DNA of 64,000 nt from Natronosalvus sp042663485 (GCA_042663485.1 JBHTAF010000002.1); one strand, 5' to 3'. Counted from the first letter of the stretch, positions 1 through 8,940 are shown. Numbers and translations: made by a program. Notes: a model not told the origin generated them from the sequence alone.

Positions 1-1
1 C

Positions 2-469
2 CAGCTGCTCGCGGACGTGCTGGGGGGTACGGTCGACGACATGGGCGACTACGAAGTCGGGTACAGCGAGATCGAACGCCTCGAGGACAGCCGGCTGTTC
101 GAGGGCCTCGACGAGCGCTTCACTGCCTACACCAGCCACTCCGATGCTGTCGTCGAACTCCCGCCCGATGCCACGCCGCTGGCCGAAAACGAGTACTCGA
201 ACCACGGCTACGCCTGCGGCCGGGTCTTCGGAGTGCAGTTCCACCCCGAATTCGACCAGCCGACGATGCGAAAACTGCTCGAGAACAAGGACCTCGAGCC
301 GGCCTACCGTGAACACTTGCTCGAGCAGGTCACAGACGAAAATCACGCCAGAACACGCCCTGCGAGTCTGGTCTTCGAGAACTTTACCGACTACGTCCGC
401 GAGTTGCAAGCGAGTGCCGACAGGGAGCACGAATCGACGGGACTGGACACCACCGATATTTCAGCCTGA
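2..469 (+). CDS. Type 1 glutamine amidotransferase, 5' end outside window
   Basis: C-terminal part of a class I glutamine amidotransferase resembling the GMP-synthase-type GATase1 domain. The reading frame is open from base 2, so the nucleophile-elbow cysteine lies just upstream of the window; the first residues visible (QLLADVLGGTV) are the segment that normally follows the G-x-C-x-G-H-Q elbow. The His-Glu pair of the catalytic triad is visible in GVQFHPEF at about 240. The domain would hydrolyse glutamine to release ammonia. No synthetase domain follows before the stop, so this is a stand-alone amidotransferase of the kind common in haloarchaea, whose acceptor is unknown. A Met near base 41 also exists but is too far inside the domain to be the start. 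Confidence 0.85.
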   Translation, partial: QLLADVLGGTVDDMGDYEVGYSEIERLEDSRLFEGLDERFTAYTSHSDAVVELPPDATPLAENEYSNHGYACGRVFGVQFHPEFDQPTMRKLLENKDLEPAYREHLLEQVTDENHARTRPASLVFENFTDYVRELQASADREHESTGLDTTDISA

Positions 470-558
470 CCAGGGCCGCCACCAGCGGCGACCGGAATTC
501 TCAGTCTACAGGAATCAGCGAGTTAGATAGATGTGCCTGCTCCGTACCGGTAGCTACG

Positions 559-1759
559 ATGAGATCGTTTCACTCGAGTAGCAAACGAACGGTATCGCGA
601 CGACGGGTGCTCTCGACCGCCGGTGTCGCCGGGCTCGCAACGCTTGCCGGCTGTACATCGCCGACGAGTAGCCGAGAGCCGGGGGAGGATCGAACTGGGT
701 CGGACGGCAGTTCCAGCGGGGCATCCAGTTCGACCGACAACTGGAGTGGCGCGGACGCAACGGACGTCGAAACCGACCACCCATACACTTCGGCCCCCGA
801 AATCGTCGACCTCGACGAAAACGACGGCGCAGTGACGCTGACGACCGAGGCCGCTCGCCACCAGTTGCTGGGAGACGACGCCAGCGGCGGACCGTGGGAA
901 CTCCCCGAGGTGTGGGCCTGGAAGATGGCCGACGGTGACCCGAGCGTGCCGGGCCCGCTACTCCGGGTGACCGAGGGAACGGAGATGGAAATTACCTACG
1001 ACAACACCGAACACAACCGTCCACACACCTTCCACGTTCACGCCCTGAGCAAGAACTGGATGGACGATGGGGCCCCGACGACGACTGGCCGGCAGGTCGA
1101 CGCCGGGGAGACGGGGACCTACGAAATCACGGCCAACGTGCCCGGCACCCACCTCTATCACTGCCACTTCCAGACGCAGAATCACCTCGACATGGGAATG
1201 TACGGCATTCTCCGCGTCGATCCCCTCGATTACGACTCGCCGGACAAGGAGTTCTTCCTCACGATCAAAGACTGGGACAGCCGACTCTCGGCCTCGATGG
1301 CAGGCGGTGACGTCAACTTCAGCCATCGCGACCGGAACCCCGACGTGTTCACCGTCAACGGGCGGGTCGCAGTACAGCCTCCACCCGGAAGAGGGGTCAC
1401 CCATGATCGTCGAGCAAGGCGACCGGGTCCGCATCCACATCACCAACAACGGCTACCAGCCCCACTCGATGCACACCCACAACCACCGTTTCGAGGTCGT
1501 CGAAAAAGACGGGAGCGTCGTCCCCGAGGCGGCCCGATACAGGGAGGACGTGGTCCCGCTCTCTCCCGCCGAGCGAAAGACCATCGAGTTCACCGCCGAC
1601 GCCGACCCCGGCATCTACGCGATGCACTGTCACAGAGTCAACCACGTGATGAACGGCGAGCGCTATCCCGGCGGCATGCTCACCGGGATCGTCTACGAAG
1701 ACGCCCTCGAGACCGAGCAGTTCGCGGCGTTGATGAAGGGCGCAGGGTACGAGGGCTGA
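559..1759 (+). pseudogene. Two-domain multicopper oxidase with a single-base frameshift
   Basis: Secreted copper oxidase. Residues 1-32 carry a twin-arginine signal (SRRR) and a lipobox (LAGC, Cys32), so a Tat-exported lipoprotein is expected. Copper motifs in order: H-x-H in HTFHVH, H-C-H in the first cupredoxin domain, then H-x-x-H-x-H (HSMHTHNH) and an M-H-C-H motif with a downstream Met in the second. Both cupredoxin domains therefore look able to hold type 1 copper, as in type A two-domain multicopper oxidases. The frame breaks at the GGG run at 1364-1366: upstream sequence reads in one frame to TVNGR, and SQYSLHPEEG continues in the next. Removing one G restores a protein of about 400 residues. 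All copper motifs on both sides are intact, so the lesion is recent or a sequencing error. Confidence 0.85.
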
Positions 1760-1789
1760 CCTCGCACACGACGACGGGGCCGGTCAGTC

Positions 1790-3937
1790 TCACTCGAGCC
1801 CAGCTGTCTCTCGCTCGCCGATCGCCTCGACGAGCAGTTCCGCGACGTCGACGATCTCGATGTCCTCTTCGAAGCCGCCGGTCTTGCGCCCGTCCTCGTA
1901 CATCGTCATGCACATCGGGCAGGCGACGACGAACTTCTCGACGCCAGGGCCGGCGTCGGTGTCCTCGAGCGCCTCGCGAAGCCGCTCCTCGCTCGGTTTC
2001 GGCTCCTCGTCGAAGTCCATCCAGAGGCCGCCGCCACCGCCACCACAACAGAACGAGTCGGCGCGGTTTCGGGGCATCTCCTGGAGGTCACAGCCGGTCG
2101 CCCGGATGAGTTCGCGCGGGGCCTCGTACTCGTCGTTGTACCGCCCGAGGTGACAGGGATCGTGGTAGGTGACGGTGTAGTCGAGTTCGGTACCCGACAG
2201 GGCCAGCTTCCCGTCGGTGACCAGCTCCTCGACGGCTTGCGTCCAGTGAAGTACCTCGACGTCGCCGTCCTGGTTCCAGTACTCGTCGTACTCGAACGGC
2301 ATCATCGGATCGTCGGCAAACTCCTCGAAGTCGACCTCGGGGTACTCGTTCTCGAACGTGTTGTAGCTGTGCGGGTCAGTGCAGATCAGCTTCTCGAAGT
2401 CACAGGCCTCGAAGGACTCGACGTGGTGGCCCGCCAGCTCGAGGTAGAGGAACTCCTCGCCGATGCGGCGGATGTCGTTGCCGTCGTACTTCTCGTCCTC
2501 GAAGAGGATGCCGAAGCTGACGTCGGCGGCCTCCAGAATAGTTGCCAGCGAGCGGGCGACTCGCTTGTTGCGCTGGTCGTAGCTCGGGTAGTCGCCGACG
2601 TACCAGAGGTACTCGACTTCCTGCTCGCGAGCGTCCGCGAGGTCGAACTCGAGTTCGTCGGCCCAGTTGGCGCGGTTCCGCGGCGAGTCGCCGAAGGTGT
2701 TGCCGTTCTGCATGACGTTCTGGAAGACGTCCTGCATGTTCGAGTCGACGTCACCCTGGTCGACCAGCTGGCGGTTGAGTCGCGTAAAGGACTGGAGGTG
2801 CTCGATCTCGACGGGGCAGGCGTCCATGCAGGCCATGCAGGCCATACACGATTCCATCGTCTCCGCGTCGATGACGCTCGTGCCGCCGTCGGCGATGATC
2901 GGCCGTTCCTCGCCGCCAGCGTCGAGGCTCTCGCGGTAGGACTTCAGGTCGAGGATGACGTTTCGCGGGTCGAGCGGCCGGTCGGACGCCTTCGCGGGGC
3001 AGACCGCCGAACAGCGCCCGCACTTGGTACAGGCGTCCTGGTCGAGGATCTCCTTCCAGGTGAAGTCGTCGATGGACTCGGCGTTCGTCGCGTCTAGGTC
3101 GGCGGGCACCCCGGGCAGGCGCTTCCCGGCCTTCTCGTCGCGGGTGACGACGTTGGCGAACGAGGAAAGCATGTGGAATGGCTTCGCGTAGGGGATCCAC
3201 GCGATGAAGAAGAATGCGAGCACCGAGTGCGACCACCAGGCCCACCAGTGCATCGACGTCGCGAGCGACTCGGTCATACCCATCGACTCGAGCGCTCCGA
3301 GGCCCATCGCCAGGCCGTAGCCGACGAAGCTCACCACCTCGAACTCGGGCATGCCAGTCGCGTAGATCCGGATCCCCTCGAGAACGAACCCACCGAGGCC
3401 CAGGAGAAAGAGAATCCAGACGAACGCGGTGTCCTCGAGGGAGGTGTGTCGCCCCCACAGGCGTTCGTTCTGTACCCAGTACCGGCGGTACATCGCCATT
3501 CCGAGGCCGACGACGAACAGCAGACCCATCGCGTCGACCATGAACTGGTAGGCCAGGTAGAAGTCGCCGTGCCAGAAGGAGGCGTCGAGGACGAGGCCGT
3601 AGGCGTACTCGTCGAAGGCGAGAATCGAGGTCGCGATGAACAGCGAGAGAAAGCCCCAGAAGATGAAGGCGTGCATCAACCCGCCGTAGAGGTCGCGATT
3701 GAACTGCTTCTCGTTCGTCAGGACGATTTTCGCCGCGACCACGACGCGACTCGTGAGGTCGTCGACGCGAGGGAAGGGGTCGTCGTCTCCCTCGGCGTAG
3801 CGCGCGAACCGTGCGTAGACGCCGAACAGGAAGACGAGGATGGCGACGGCGGCGAGGAAGTAAAACAGCACCTTCTCCACGGAGGAGATGCCGTAGTACG
3901 TTTCCCTGGTCACCTCCGTCTGTGCGACAACGTTCAT
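1790..3937 (-). CDS. Membrane heterodisulfide-reductase-like Fe-S oxidoreductase (NarI-like + 4Fe-4S + CCG domains)
   Basis: 715 residues. Residues 1 to about 290 hold five or six membrane helices resembling the haem-b NarI/HdrE anchor. Two ferredoxin-type 4Fe-4S motifs follow (CTKCGRCSAVCP and CMACMACMDACP), then a cysteine-rich HdrD-type C-terminal half with a complete C-C-G motif (FCCGGGGG) and a late CPMCM. The first of the two CCG repeats has lost its CC pair (ICTDPHS), so only one non-cubane cluster is likely. This architecture matches membrane proteins proposed to pass electrons from electron-transfer flavoprotein to menaquinone (EMO type); that role is an inference, since no ETF genes lie in the window. 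Convergent with the multicopper oxidase. The ATG at 3937 begins a short hydrophilic segment before the first helix. Confidence 0.85.
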   Translation of the reverse strand: MNVVAQTEVTRETYYGISSVEKVLFYFLAAVAILVFLFGVYARFARYAEGDDDPFPRVDDLTSRVVVAAKIVLTNEKQFNRDLYGGLMHAFIFWGFLSLFIATSILAFDEYAYGLVLDASFWHGDFYLAYQFMVDAMGLLFVVGLGMAMYRRYWVQNERLWGRHTSLEDTAFVWILFLLGLGGFVLEGIRIYATGMPEFEVVSFVGYGLAMGLGALESMGMTESLATSMHWWAWWSHSVLAFFFIAWIPYAKPFHMLSSFANVVTRDEKAGKRLPGVPADLDATNAESIDDFTWKEILDQDACTKCGRCSAVCPAKASDRPLDPRNVILDLKSYRESLDAGGEERPIIADGGTSVIDAETMESCMACMACMDACPVEIEHLQSFTRLNRQLVDQGDVDSNMQDVFQNVMQNGNTFGDSPRNRANWADELEFDLADAREQEVEYLWYVGDYPSYDQRNKRVARSLATILEAADVSFGILFEDEKYDGNDIRRIGEEFLYLELAGHHVESFEACDFEKLICTDPHSYNTFENEYPEVDFEEFADDPMMPFEYDEYWNQDGDVEVLHWTQAVEELVTDGKLALSGTELDYTVTYHDPCHLGRYNDEYEAPRELIRATGCDLQEMPRNRADSFCCGGGGGGLWMDFDEEPKPSEERLREALEDTDAGPGVEKFVVACPMCMTMYEDGRKTGGFEEDIEIVDVAELLVEAIGERETAGLE

Positions 3938-4082
3938 GTACTATGACGCGGAGAGAACGTACTTAACTCTTGTCACACCGTCCACGGGGTGTCCCGGAGC
4001 CGTCGCCCGAGAATCGATACACCGTTGAGAGTTTATTGAGTACAATTCACTCACCGGTCGGCCAACGCTATACGGCAACAGG

Positions 4083-4091
4083 CTTAAATAT
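4083..4091 (+). promoter_or_regulatory. TATA box of the gene at 4115
   Basis: The sequence CTTAAATAT is centred about 28 bases before the ATG at 4115. That spacing fits an archaeal TATA element serving a leaderless transcript. Confidence 0.6.
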
Positions 4092-4114
4092 CCACCCGTC
4101 TCCAGTGTGCATCC

Positions 4115-4705
4115 ATGAACGAGAAAACCGAAGAACTCCGAGACATCTTCACGAGCGTCACCGACGGCGAAGAGACCGTCACCGAATCCCAGGAAGACAC
4201 CCGGGGCTCACTCGAGAAGGACGAGCGAACCGTCGAAGAGCGCCTCGAGAACGTGATCGCACAGATGCGCGAACGCTACGGCTTCGAGACGCCGTTATCG
4301 GAGGCGGAGCTCCAGACCGTCGCGAGACGCTACTACGAACGCGACGGTGACGACGAGATCGCCGCCGACCTCGAGGTCGACCCGCAGGACGTCTTCGAGG
4401 CCCGGTGTGCGCTTCACCTCGTGGACGAAGGCGATGCCGACGAGATCGACCTGGTGGCGATTCGCGAACGGGACGAAGCCGACGCGGCCCTCGCCGAGGA
4501 GTACGACGTCGACCCGGAGACGATCCGACGCTATCGCCTGGTAGCGGCCGCAAAAGCGGAATCACGAGCGGCGAACGACCGCTACCGCGACGAGTTCGAC
4601 AGCCTGCTGACCGATTCGGAACTCGCCTCCAGAATGGCGAGCGACGTCCGAGAGGACGGCCTCGAGGACGCGACCGAGGGCATGGAAACGGACGTCTCCT
4701 TCTGA
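4115..4705 (+). CDS. Conserved haloarchaeal protein (resembles conditioned medium-induced protein 4)
   Basis: 196 residues, very acidic, no membrane segments or signal peptide. The start MNEKTEELRDIF and the body with repeated short helical segments (LSEAELQTVARRYYERDGDDEIAADLEVD, where the spacing suggests helix-turn-helix-like units) resemble the haloarchaeal family annotated as conditioned medium-induced protein 4. I make that link from memory of the N terminus, so it is tentative. The repeated pattern of D-D-E-I-A followed by A-A-L-A-E-E-Y-D-V-D-P-E could be a tandem of two small DNA-binding-like helical repeats. It is transcribed alone from its own TATA box at 4083. Molecular function is not known. 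Confidence 0.6.
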   Translation: MNEKTEELRDIFTSVTDGEETVTESQEDTRGSLEKDERTVEERLENVIAQMRERYGFETPLSEAELQTVARRYYERDGDDEIAADLEVDPQDVFEARCALHLVDEGDADEIDLVAIRERDEADAALAEEYDVDPETIRRYRLVAAAKAESRAANDRYRDEFDSLLTDSELASRMASDVREDGLEDATEGMETDVSF

Positions 4706-4810
4706 TCGGCCACTTCGTAGAGCTGTTTGCCTCTGATTGGCCAACCGGAACGCCATTTCCTTCTGACCGCACTACCTCCGTGCGGCTCAGCCCTTCCTCA
4801 CCGAGCCGAC

Positions 4811-4820
4811 GGTTTATATA
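4811..4820 (+). promoter_or_regulatory. TATA box of the Cas4-like gene
   Basis: GGTTTATATA ends 23 bases before the ATG at 4843, consistent with a leaderless promoter. Confidence 0.6.
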
Positions 4821-4842
4821 CCAGCGCGCGGCCAGACCGCCC

Positions 4843-5589
4843 ATGACGCACGTCACGTTCAGCGACCTCCGGACGGCCGCCTACTGTCCGCGAAAGCTCT
4901 ACTACGCCCGACACGCCGACGACCGCGAACCGCCACCCGGAGTCGCCGCCGTCCGCGACCTCGCGACCCGGTACGACTCGCTCCTCGCGGCGACCGACGA
5001 GGCACTCGCCGACGAGCCAATCGAACTCGAGCCGTCCGTCTATCGCGCCAGACTCTGTCGAACGCGCGATCGATTGACGAACGCCGCCGAGGAGACGCGG
5101 TTCCAGCCGCCGCCGGATCGCGACCACGAAGCGACGGCGGTAGACGGGAATCGGTGGAAGGCAACCTGTGACCCTTCTACCGTGGACGCCCTCGTCACCG
5201 GTCGGGAGTGTCGCGGTATCGTGCACAAGGTGTTGACCGACCCGCTCGAACCGGCGCTCGTCTCCGCCGGCAACCCCCCCCCCCCCCCCGATCGGGGCGT
5301 CTGGAAACCCCAGCGCGTCCACGCCGTCGCCGCCGCAAAGGCTCTCGCCTGGACACACGAACAGCGGGTCGGCGGCGCCTGGCTCGAGTATCCAGCCTAC
5401 GGGGAGATTCGATACGTTCCGATGACGACGCGCCGAAAGGCCGAGTATCGACGAGCGCTCCGAACCGTTCGCGAACTCGACGGACCGCCGCCGCGACTCA
5501 GCAACCGCGAGAAGTGTACTGCCTGTGAGTACGCCGACACCTGCGGCGTCCGAACGCGGAGCCTCCGATCGCTGCTGGGGTTCGGGTGA
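4843..5589 (+). CDS. Cas4/RecB-like protein (orphan, no CRISPR locus)
   Basis: 248 residues. The N terminus has the Cas4-type first cysteine in AAYCPRKLYY, and the C terminus has CTACEYADTC, together giving the four cysteines that hold a 4Fe-4S cluster in Cas4 nucleases. The order matches DUF83/Cas4-like proteins of haloarchaea. The catalytic PD-(D/E)xK residues are not obvious: the region where D and E-x-K should sit reads STVDALV and RGIVHKV, with H-K in place of E-x-K, so nuclease activity is uncertain. The start was set at the ATG at 4843 behind a TATA box rather than at the long upstream extension, which overlaps the preceding gene. The gene contains a run of 16 C (5274-5289) coding five prolines. 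No cas genes or repeat arrays are nearby. Confidence 0.75.
   Translation: MTHVTFSDLRTAAYCPRKLYYARHADDREPPPGVAAVRDLATRYDSLLAATDEALADEPIELEPSVYRARLCRTRDRLTNAAEETRFQPPPDRDHEATAVDGNRWKATCDPSTVDALVTGRECRGIVHKVLTDPLEPALVSAGNPPPPPDRGVWKPQRVHAVAAAKALAWTHEQRVGGAWLEYPAYGEIRYVPMTTRRKAEYRRALRTVRELDGPPPRLSNREKCTACEYADTCGVRTRSLRSLLGFG
5274..5289 (+). repeat. Homopolymer tract of 16 C inside the Cas4-like gene
   Basis: Sixteen consecutive C bases encode the end of an Asn codon and five Pro codons. In the resulting protein, five prolines sit between SAGN and DRGVW. Loss or gain of one or two bases would shift the frame of the last 100 residues, including the C-terminal Fe-S cysteines. It could be a genuine slippage site or an assembly uncertainty. 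Confidence 0.95.
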
Positions 5590-5619
5590 TTCGAACCAGC
5601 GGTGAGAACGCAGGCGTCG

Positions 5620-6204
5620 TCAGTGGGCGGCGAGCCAGGCCTCGATCTCGTCGGCGAGTGCCCCTCGCCGGTGGATCGTCCCTGAAGCGACGTCGACGAC
5701 GGTGCTCTCGGTACCGGCCGTCTCCCCGGCCTCGAGGACGACGGCGACGGCCTCTCGCACCTCGGGATCGAGATCGGCGGGACGGCGAACGCTCCCACGG
5801 CCGCTGACGTTGGCGCTCGTCGCCGTAATCGGCGTTTCGGCACGTTCACAGAGACGGAGTGCGAGGTCGTGATCCGGAACGCGAACGCCCACGCGCTCGT
5901 CGCCGGCGGTGAGCACGTCGGGGACGGCCTCGCGGCGACGACAGAGCACCGTCACCGGACCGGGGAGAAATCGCGCCATGAACTGGCGTTCGCGATCGCT
6001 CGCCCGGACGTGCTCGAGAGTTGCCGGAACCGACGGAACGGCGAGCGAGATCGGTTTCGATCGATCGCGGCGCTTGACCTCGAAGACGCGCTCGACAGCT
6101 GTGGGGTCGAGGGCGTTCGCTGCGAGGCCGTACACCGTCTCGGTCGGGTAGACGACGAGGCTCCCGTTCCGAATGGCCGTCGCCGCTCGTTCGAGGTCGG
6201 ACAT
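5620..6204 (-). CDS. L-threonylcarbamoyladenylate synthase (Sua5/YciO/YrdC family)
   Basis: 194 residues. Makes threonylcarbamoyl-AMP from threonine, bicarbonate and ATP for the t6A37 modification of ANN-reading tRNAs; the KEOPS complex then transfers the group to tRNA. Family signatures visible are YPTETVYGL near residue 20, the KRRDRSKPIS loop that contacts ATP, and TSANVSG. Only the YrdC catalytic domain is present, without the C-terminal Sua5 domain, so it is the short form. I chose the Met of MSDLERAA at 6204 over the Met 11 codons upstream because short-form YrdC proteins begin there. Another t6A gene, the KEOPS subunit Cgi121, lies 5 kb away at 11358. Convergent with the Cas4-like gene. 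Confidence 0.9.
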   Translation of the reverse strand: MSDLERAATAIRNGSLVVYPTETVYGLAANALDPTAVERVFEVKRRDRSKPISLAVPSVPATLEHVRASDRERQFMARFLPGPVTVLCRRREAVPDVLTAGDERVGVRVPDHDLALRLCERAETPITATSANVSGRGSVRRPADLDPEVREAVAVVLEAGETAGTESTVVDVASGTIHRRGALADEIEAWLAAH

Positions 6205-6297
6205 GTGCGTGTGCGAGCGTCGGGTCGTCGGGAGCAAAAACGTACCGTCCCACGGCCGTCGACTCGGTTCACTCGCCGATCGGCGAGCGCGGCGACG

Positions 6298-7848
6298 TCA
6301 CTCGAGATCCCGTTCTGCGGGTTCGAGGTCCTCAGTTGCCGGCCCTTCGAGCAGGGTTCCGTCGGGCGAAAATCGTGACCCGTGGCAGGGACAGTCCCAG
6401 GTGCACTCGGCGTCGTTCCAGTCGACGACGCAGTAGGTGTGGGTGCAGACGGCCGACACCGCGTGGAGGTCGCCCTCGTCGTCGCGGGCGGCCGCGATCG
6501 GTTTCGGTCCCCGCCGCAGGACGCGGCCCTCGCCCGATTCGATCGACGCGACGGCCGGTGAGAGGAGCGTCCGCGCCCAGTCGGTGACGAACTGGCTCGC
6601 AGCGTCGGCATTCTCAGTGAGCGTCTTCGGGAGCGAGGGCTTCGGCGTGAATCGGAGCGGGTCGAACGTCTCGAGGGCCTGTGGTGTCGCCGCGTCATCG
6701 GCGATCGTTTCAGCTAGCAACTGACCGGCGGCTGTGCCATTGGTCATTCCCCAGCCGCCGAACCCGGTCGCGACGAGGACGTGTTTCGCCCCCGGACCCG
6801 CGGGACCGACGAACGGCAGGCCGTCGACGGAGACGTAGTCCTGCGTCGACCAGCGGTACTCGATCGACGCCACGGAAAAGTGCTCGCGCGCCCAGCGGGC
6901 CAGTCGGCGGTAGCGGTCGCCCGTCGAGCCGCCCTGTCCGGTTTTGTGATTCTCGCCGCCGACCAGCAATAGCGCCTCGCCGTCGCCACGGTACGTTCGG
7001 ACCGACCGGTACGGGTCGTCGTCCCGGTAGTACATTCCCTCGGGTGGCTCGTCCTCGAGGCGGACGCCGAGGACGTACGACCGCTTCGGGTACAGTCGGG
7101 TGAAGAACCCGACCCGATCGAGGAGGGGGAAGCCGGTGGCGAGGACGACCCGGTTTGCTCGCACGGTTCCCCCGTCGGTCTCGACGCGTGGCTGGTTCCC
7201 TGGTGCGACGTCGGTCACGCGCGTTTGTTCGTGGATGCGGACCCCGTCCTCTCCCTCGAGCGCGCTGGCGAGGCCGAGCAGGTACTTCCGCGGGTGAAAC
7301 CACGCCTGGTCGTCGAACTTGACGGCTGCGGCGGCGCGCTCGAACGGCGGCACCGATTTGACGAAGGACGCGGGGAGTCCAACCTGCCGAGCAGCGTCTG
7401 CCTCTCGCCGGAATTCGTCGGGGTCGTCGCCGTAGCAATAGGACGGCTGGCGTTCGAACCCGCAGTCGATCTCGAGGGCATCCACCCTTGACTCGACGGT
7501 GTCGATAGCGGCCTCGTTGACCCGGGCGTACGTCCGCGCCGTCTCCCGCCCGAACTCCCGACGCAAGTGATCGTACCGCAGGCCGTGCTGGCTCGTGACT
7601 TTCGCCGTCGATTTGCCCGTCACCCCCGACGCGATCCGGTCGCGCTCGAGGACGATTACCGACAAACCGCGCTCCCTGAGTTCGTACGCCGTCGAGAGGC
7701 CGGTGATTCCGGCGCCGACGATACAGACGTCGGCCGTCGCGTCACCCTCGAGCGCCGGGTAGGTCGCATCGGGGGTCGTCGCGAGCCACGGGGAGGTCGG
7801 TTCGCCGGGGAGGGTCTCGTCGTCGTGGAAGGATGGAGGCTCGACCAT
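6298..7848 (-). CDS. FAD-dependent oxidoreductase with C-terminal Rieske domain
   Basis: 516 residues. An N-terminal FAD Rossmann motif VCIVGAGITGL (about 41-51) begins a DAO/GlpO-type flavoprotein domain that includes the GxTGKSTAK segment and runs to about residue 400. It is followed by a Rieske [2Fe-2S] domain with the ligand boxes CTHTYC and CPCHGS. In these fused proteins the Rieske cluster is thought to exchange electrons with the flavin; the substrate (an amine, amino acid or polyol) is unknown. There is no signal peptide and no membrane segment, so it should be cytosolic. The gene is monocistronic or lies behind a short gap; the next gene on this strand begins at 8797 in the upstream direction. 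The first Cys box is the variant C-T-H instead of the common C-P-H. Confidence 0.85.
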   Translation of the reverse strand: MVEPPSFHDDETLPGEPTSPWLATTPDATYPALEGDATADVCIVGAGITGLSTAYELRERGLSVIVLERDRIASGVTGKSTAKVTSQHGLRYDHLRREFGRETARTYARVNEAAIDTVESRVDALEIDCGFERQPSYCYGDDPDEFRREADAARQVGLPASFVKSVPPFERAAAAVKFDDQAWFHPRKYLLGLASALEGEDGVRIHEQTRVTDVAPGNQPRVETDGGTVRANRVVLATGFPLLDRVGFFTRLYPKRSYVLGVRLEDEPPEGMYYRDDDPYRSVRTYRGDGEALLLVGGENHKTGQGGSTGDRYRRLARWAREHFSVASIEYRWSTQDYVSVDGLPFVGPAGPGAKHVLVATGFGGWGMTNGTAAGQLLAETIADDAATPQALETFDPLRFTPKPSLPKTLTENADAASQFVTDWARTLLSPAVASIESGEGRVLRRGPKPIAAARDDEGDLHAVSAVCTHTYCVVDWNDAECTWDCPCHGSRFSPDGTLLEGPATEDLEPAERDLE

Positions 7849-7924
7849 CGTCTCGTCTCGATACTCGTCGTCGAGGGAGAAAAAACGGGTGTGCGTCGTG
7901 GTGAGATGACCTGATTGGGGACGA

Positions 7925-8797
7925 TTACTCGAGCAGATCCGGCAACTCGTCGACCGACTCGAGGACCGCGGCGGCCCCCTCGGCGTCGTACTTCCGGCGG
8001 CCTTCCTCGCCAGTCAGTCCACCGGTGAGAACGCCGACGCCGTAGTAATCGCGGTCGGGGTCGGCCTCGTCGGCGTTCGTCGCGGTTCGGACGTCGTCGA
8101 GCGTATCGCCCACGAAGACGACCTCGTTGGCGTCGAAGCGTTCGGCGAGTGTCGTCAGGGCCCGCGGGTGAGGCTTGCCCTCCTCCCAGTCGTCCATCGT
8201 GAAGCGGTGTTCGACCGGGACGTCGAGTCCCGCGCGCTCGAGGGCGATCTCGGCTTCGGCGGCCGGTCTCCCGGTGACGATACCCACGTCGTAGCGCCCG
8301 GTGAGGTGCTCGCGGGTCTCGTCGGCGAGCAACAGCGGTTCGTCGTGGATGAACCCGTGGGTCTCGAGGTCCGGGTCCGGTTCGCCGCCCTCGAGTCCGC
8401 GGTAGAGGTCGGCGCCGAGGTAGAGCTGTTGAAAGACGTCACGAAGGCGCTCGCGGTCCCACCGCTGTTTGATTCGCTCGGTGGCTCGAGCGCCGCACTC
8501 CTCGCGGACGACTGATTCGGCGGCCTTGAGGCCGCCACCGTTTTCGGCGATGGTGTCGGTGAAGTCCTCGATCGACCGCTGGAAACCCTCGCCGGTGGCC
8601 AGCAGGTAGAGCGCCGCGGCGTCGGTGAGTTCCCAGTCGTTGTTGAACCCGCCCGCGTCCTTGAACAGCTGAATGTCGGCTTTCTCGATGGTCCGGCCGT
8701 AGACGTGGTCGATGGACTCGACGATGGCCCGCCGGTAGGAGTCAGCGACGTCGACGATCACTCCATCGATGTCGAGGACGACGGCGTCTGCGTGCAT
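7925..8797 (-). CDS. HAD-superfamily phosphatase (subfamily IA, TIGR01548-like)
   Basis: 290 residues. The haloacid dehalogenase motifs are all present: motif I VLDIDGVIVD (nucleophile Asp9 and Asp11), motif II in GIVTGRP, the conserved Lys in GKPHPR and motif IV VGDTLDDV. A large alpha-helical cap (about residues 20-160) lies between motifs I and II, which is the subfamily IA layout. The substrate is probably a small phosphorylated metabolite and is not identifiable. The ATG at 8797 was chosen because motif I follows immediately, as in relatives; a much longer upstream extension overlaps the Hel308 gene start and reads as arginine-rich shadow sequence. Confidence 0.85.
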   Translation of the reverse strand: MHADAVVLDIDGVIVDVADSYRRAIVESIDHVYGRTIEKADIQLFKDAGGFNNDWELTDAAALYLLATGEGFQRSIEDFTDTIAENGGGLKAAESVVREECGARATERIKQRWDRERLRDVFQQLYLGADLYRGLEGGEPDPDLETHGFIHDEPLLLADETREHLTGRYDVGIVTGRPAAEAEIALERAGLDVPVEHRFTMDDWEEGKPHPRALTTLAERFDANEVVFVGDTLDDVRTATNADEADPDRDYYGVGVLTGGLTGEEGRRKYDAEGAAAVLESVDELPDLLE

Positions 8798-8932
8798 GGC
8801 TGACGTCTGGAGGGCCTGCCGTATGGACGTATCGACTTTCGGCGTCGCGTGGCGGCGACAGTCGGCGTCGTGCGCTGCCGGTAATCGAGCACGCAAGCGT
8901 TCGCTGTCGTTTCCATCGGTCCAGAGACGACA

Positions 8933-8940
8933 CTTTAAAC
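8933..8940 (+). promoter_or_regulatory. TATA-like box of hel308
   Basis: CTTTAAAC lies 25-32 bases before the ATG at 8965. A GGAG sequence also occurs about 6 bases before the ATG, so both leaderless and leadered initiation are possible. Confidence 0.5.

Noticed and set aside
2150..3946. Two long plus-strand frames opposite the Fe-S oxidoreductase
   Set aside because: Val/Glu/Arg-rich repeats typical of antisense translation; the opposite strand has membrane helices and cysteine motifs that fit a known family.
4843..5589. Possible CRISPR locus beside the Cas4-like gene
   Set aside because: No direct-repeat/spacer array and no other cas gene within the window. The protein is an orphan Cas4-like member.
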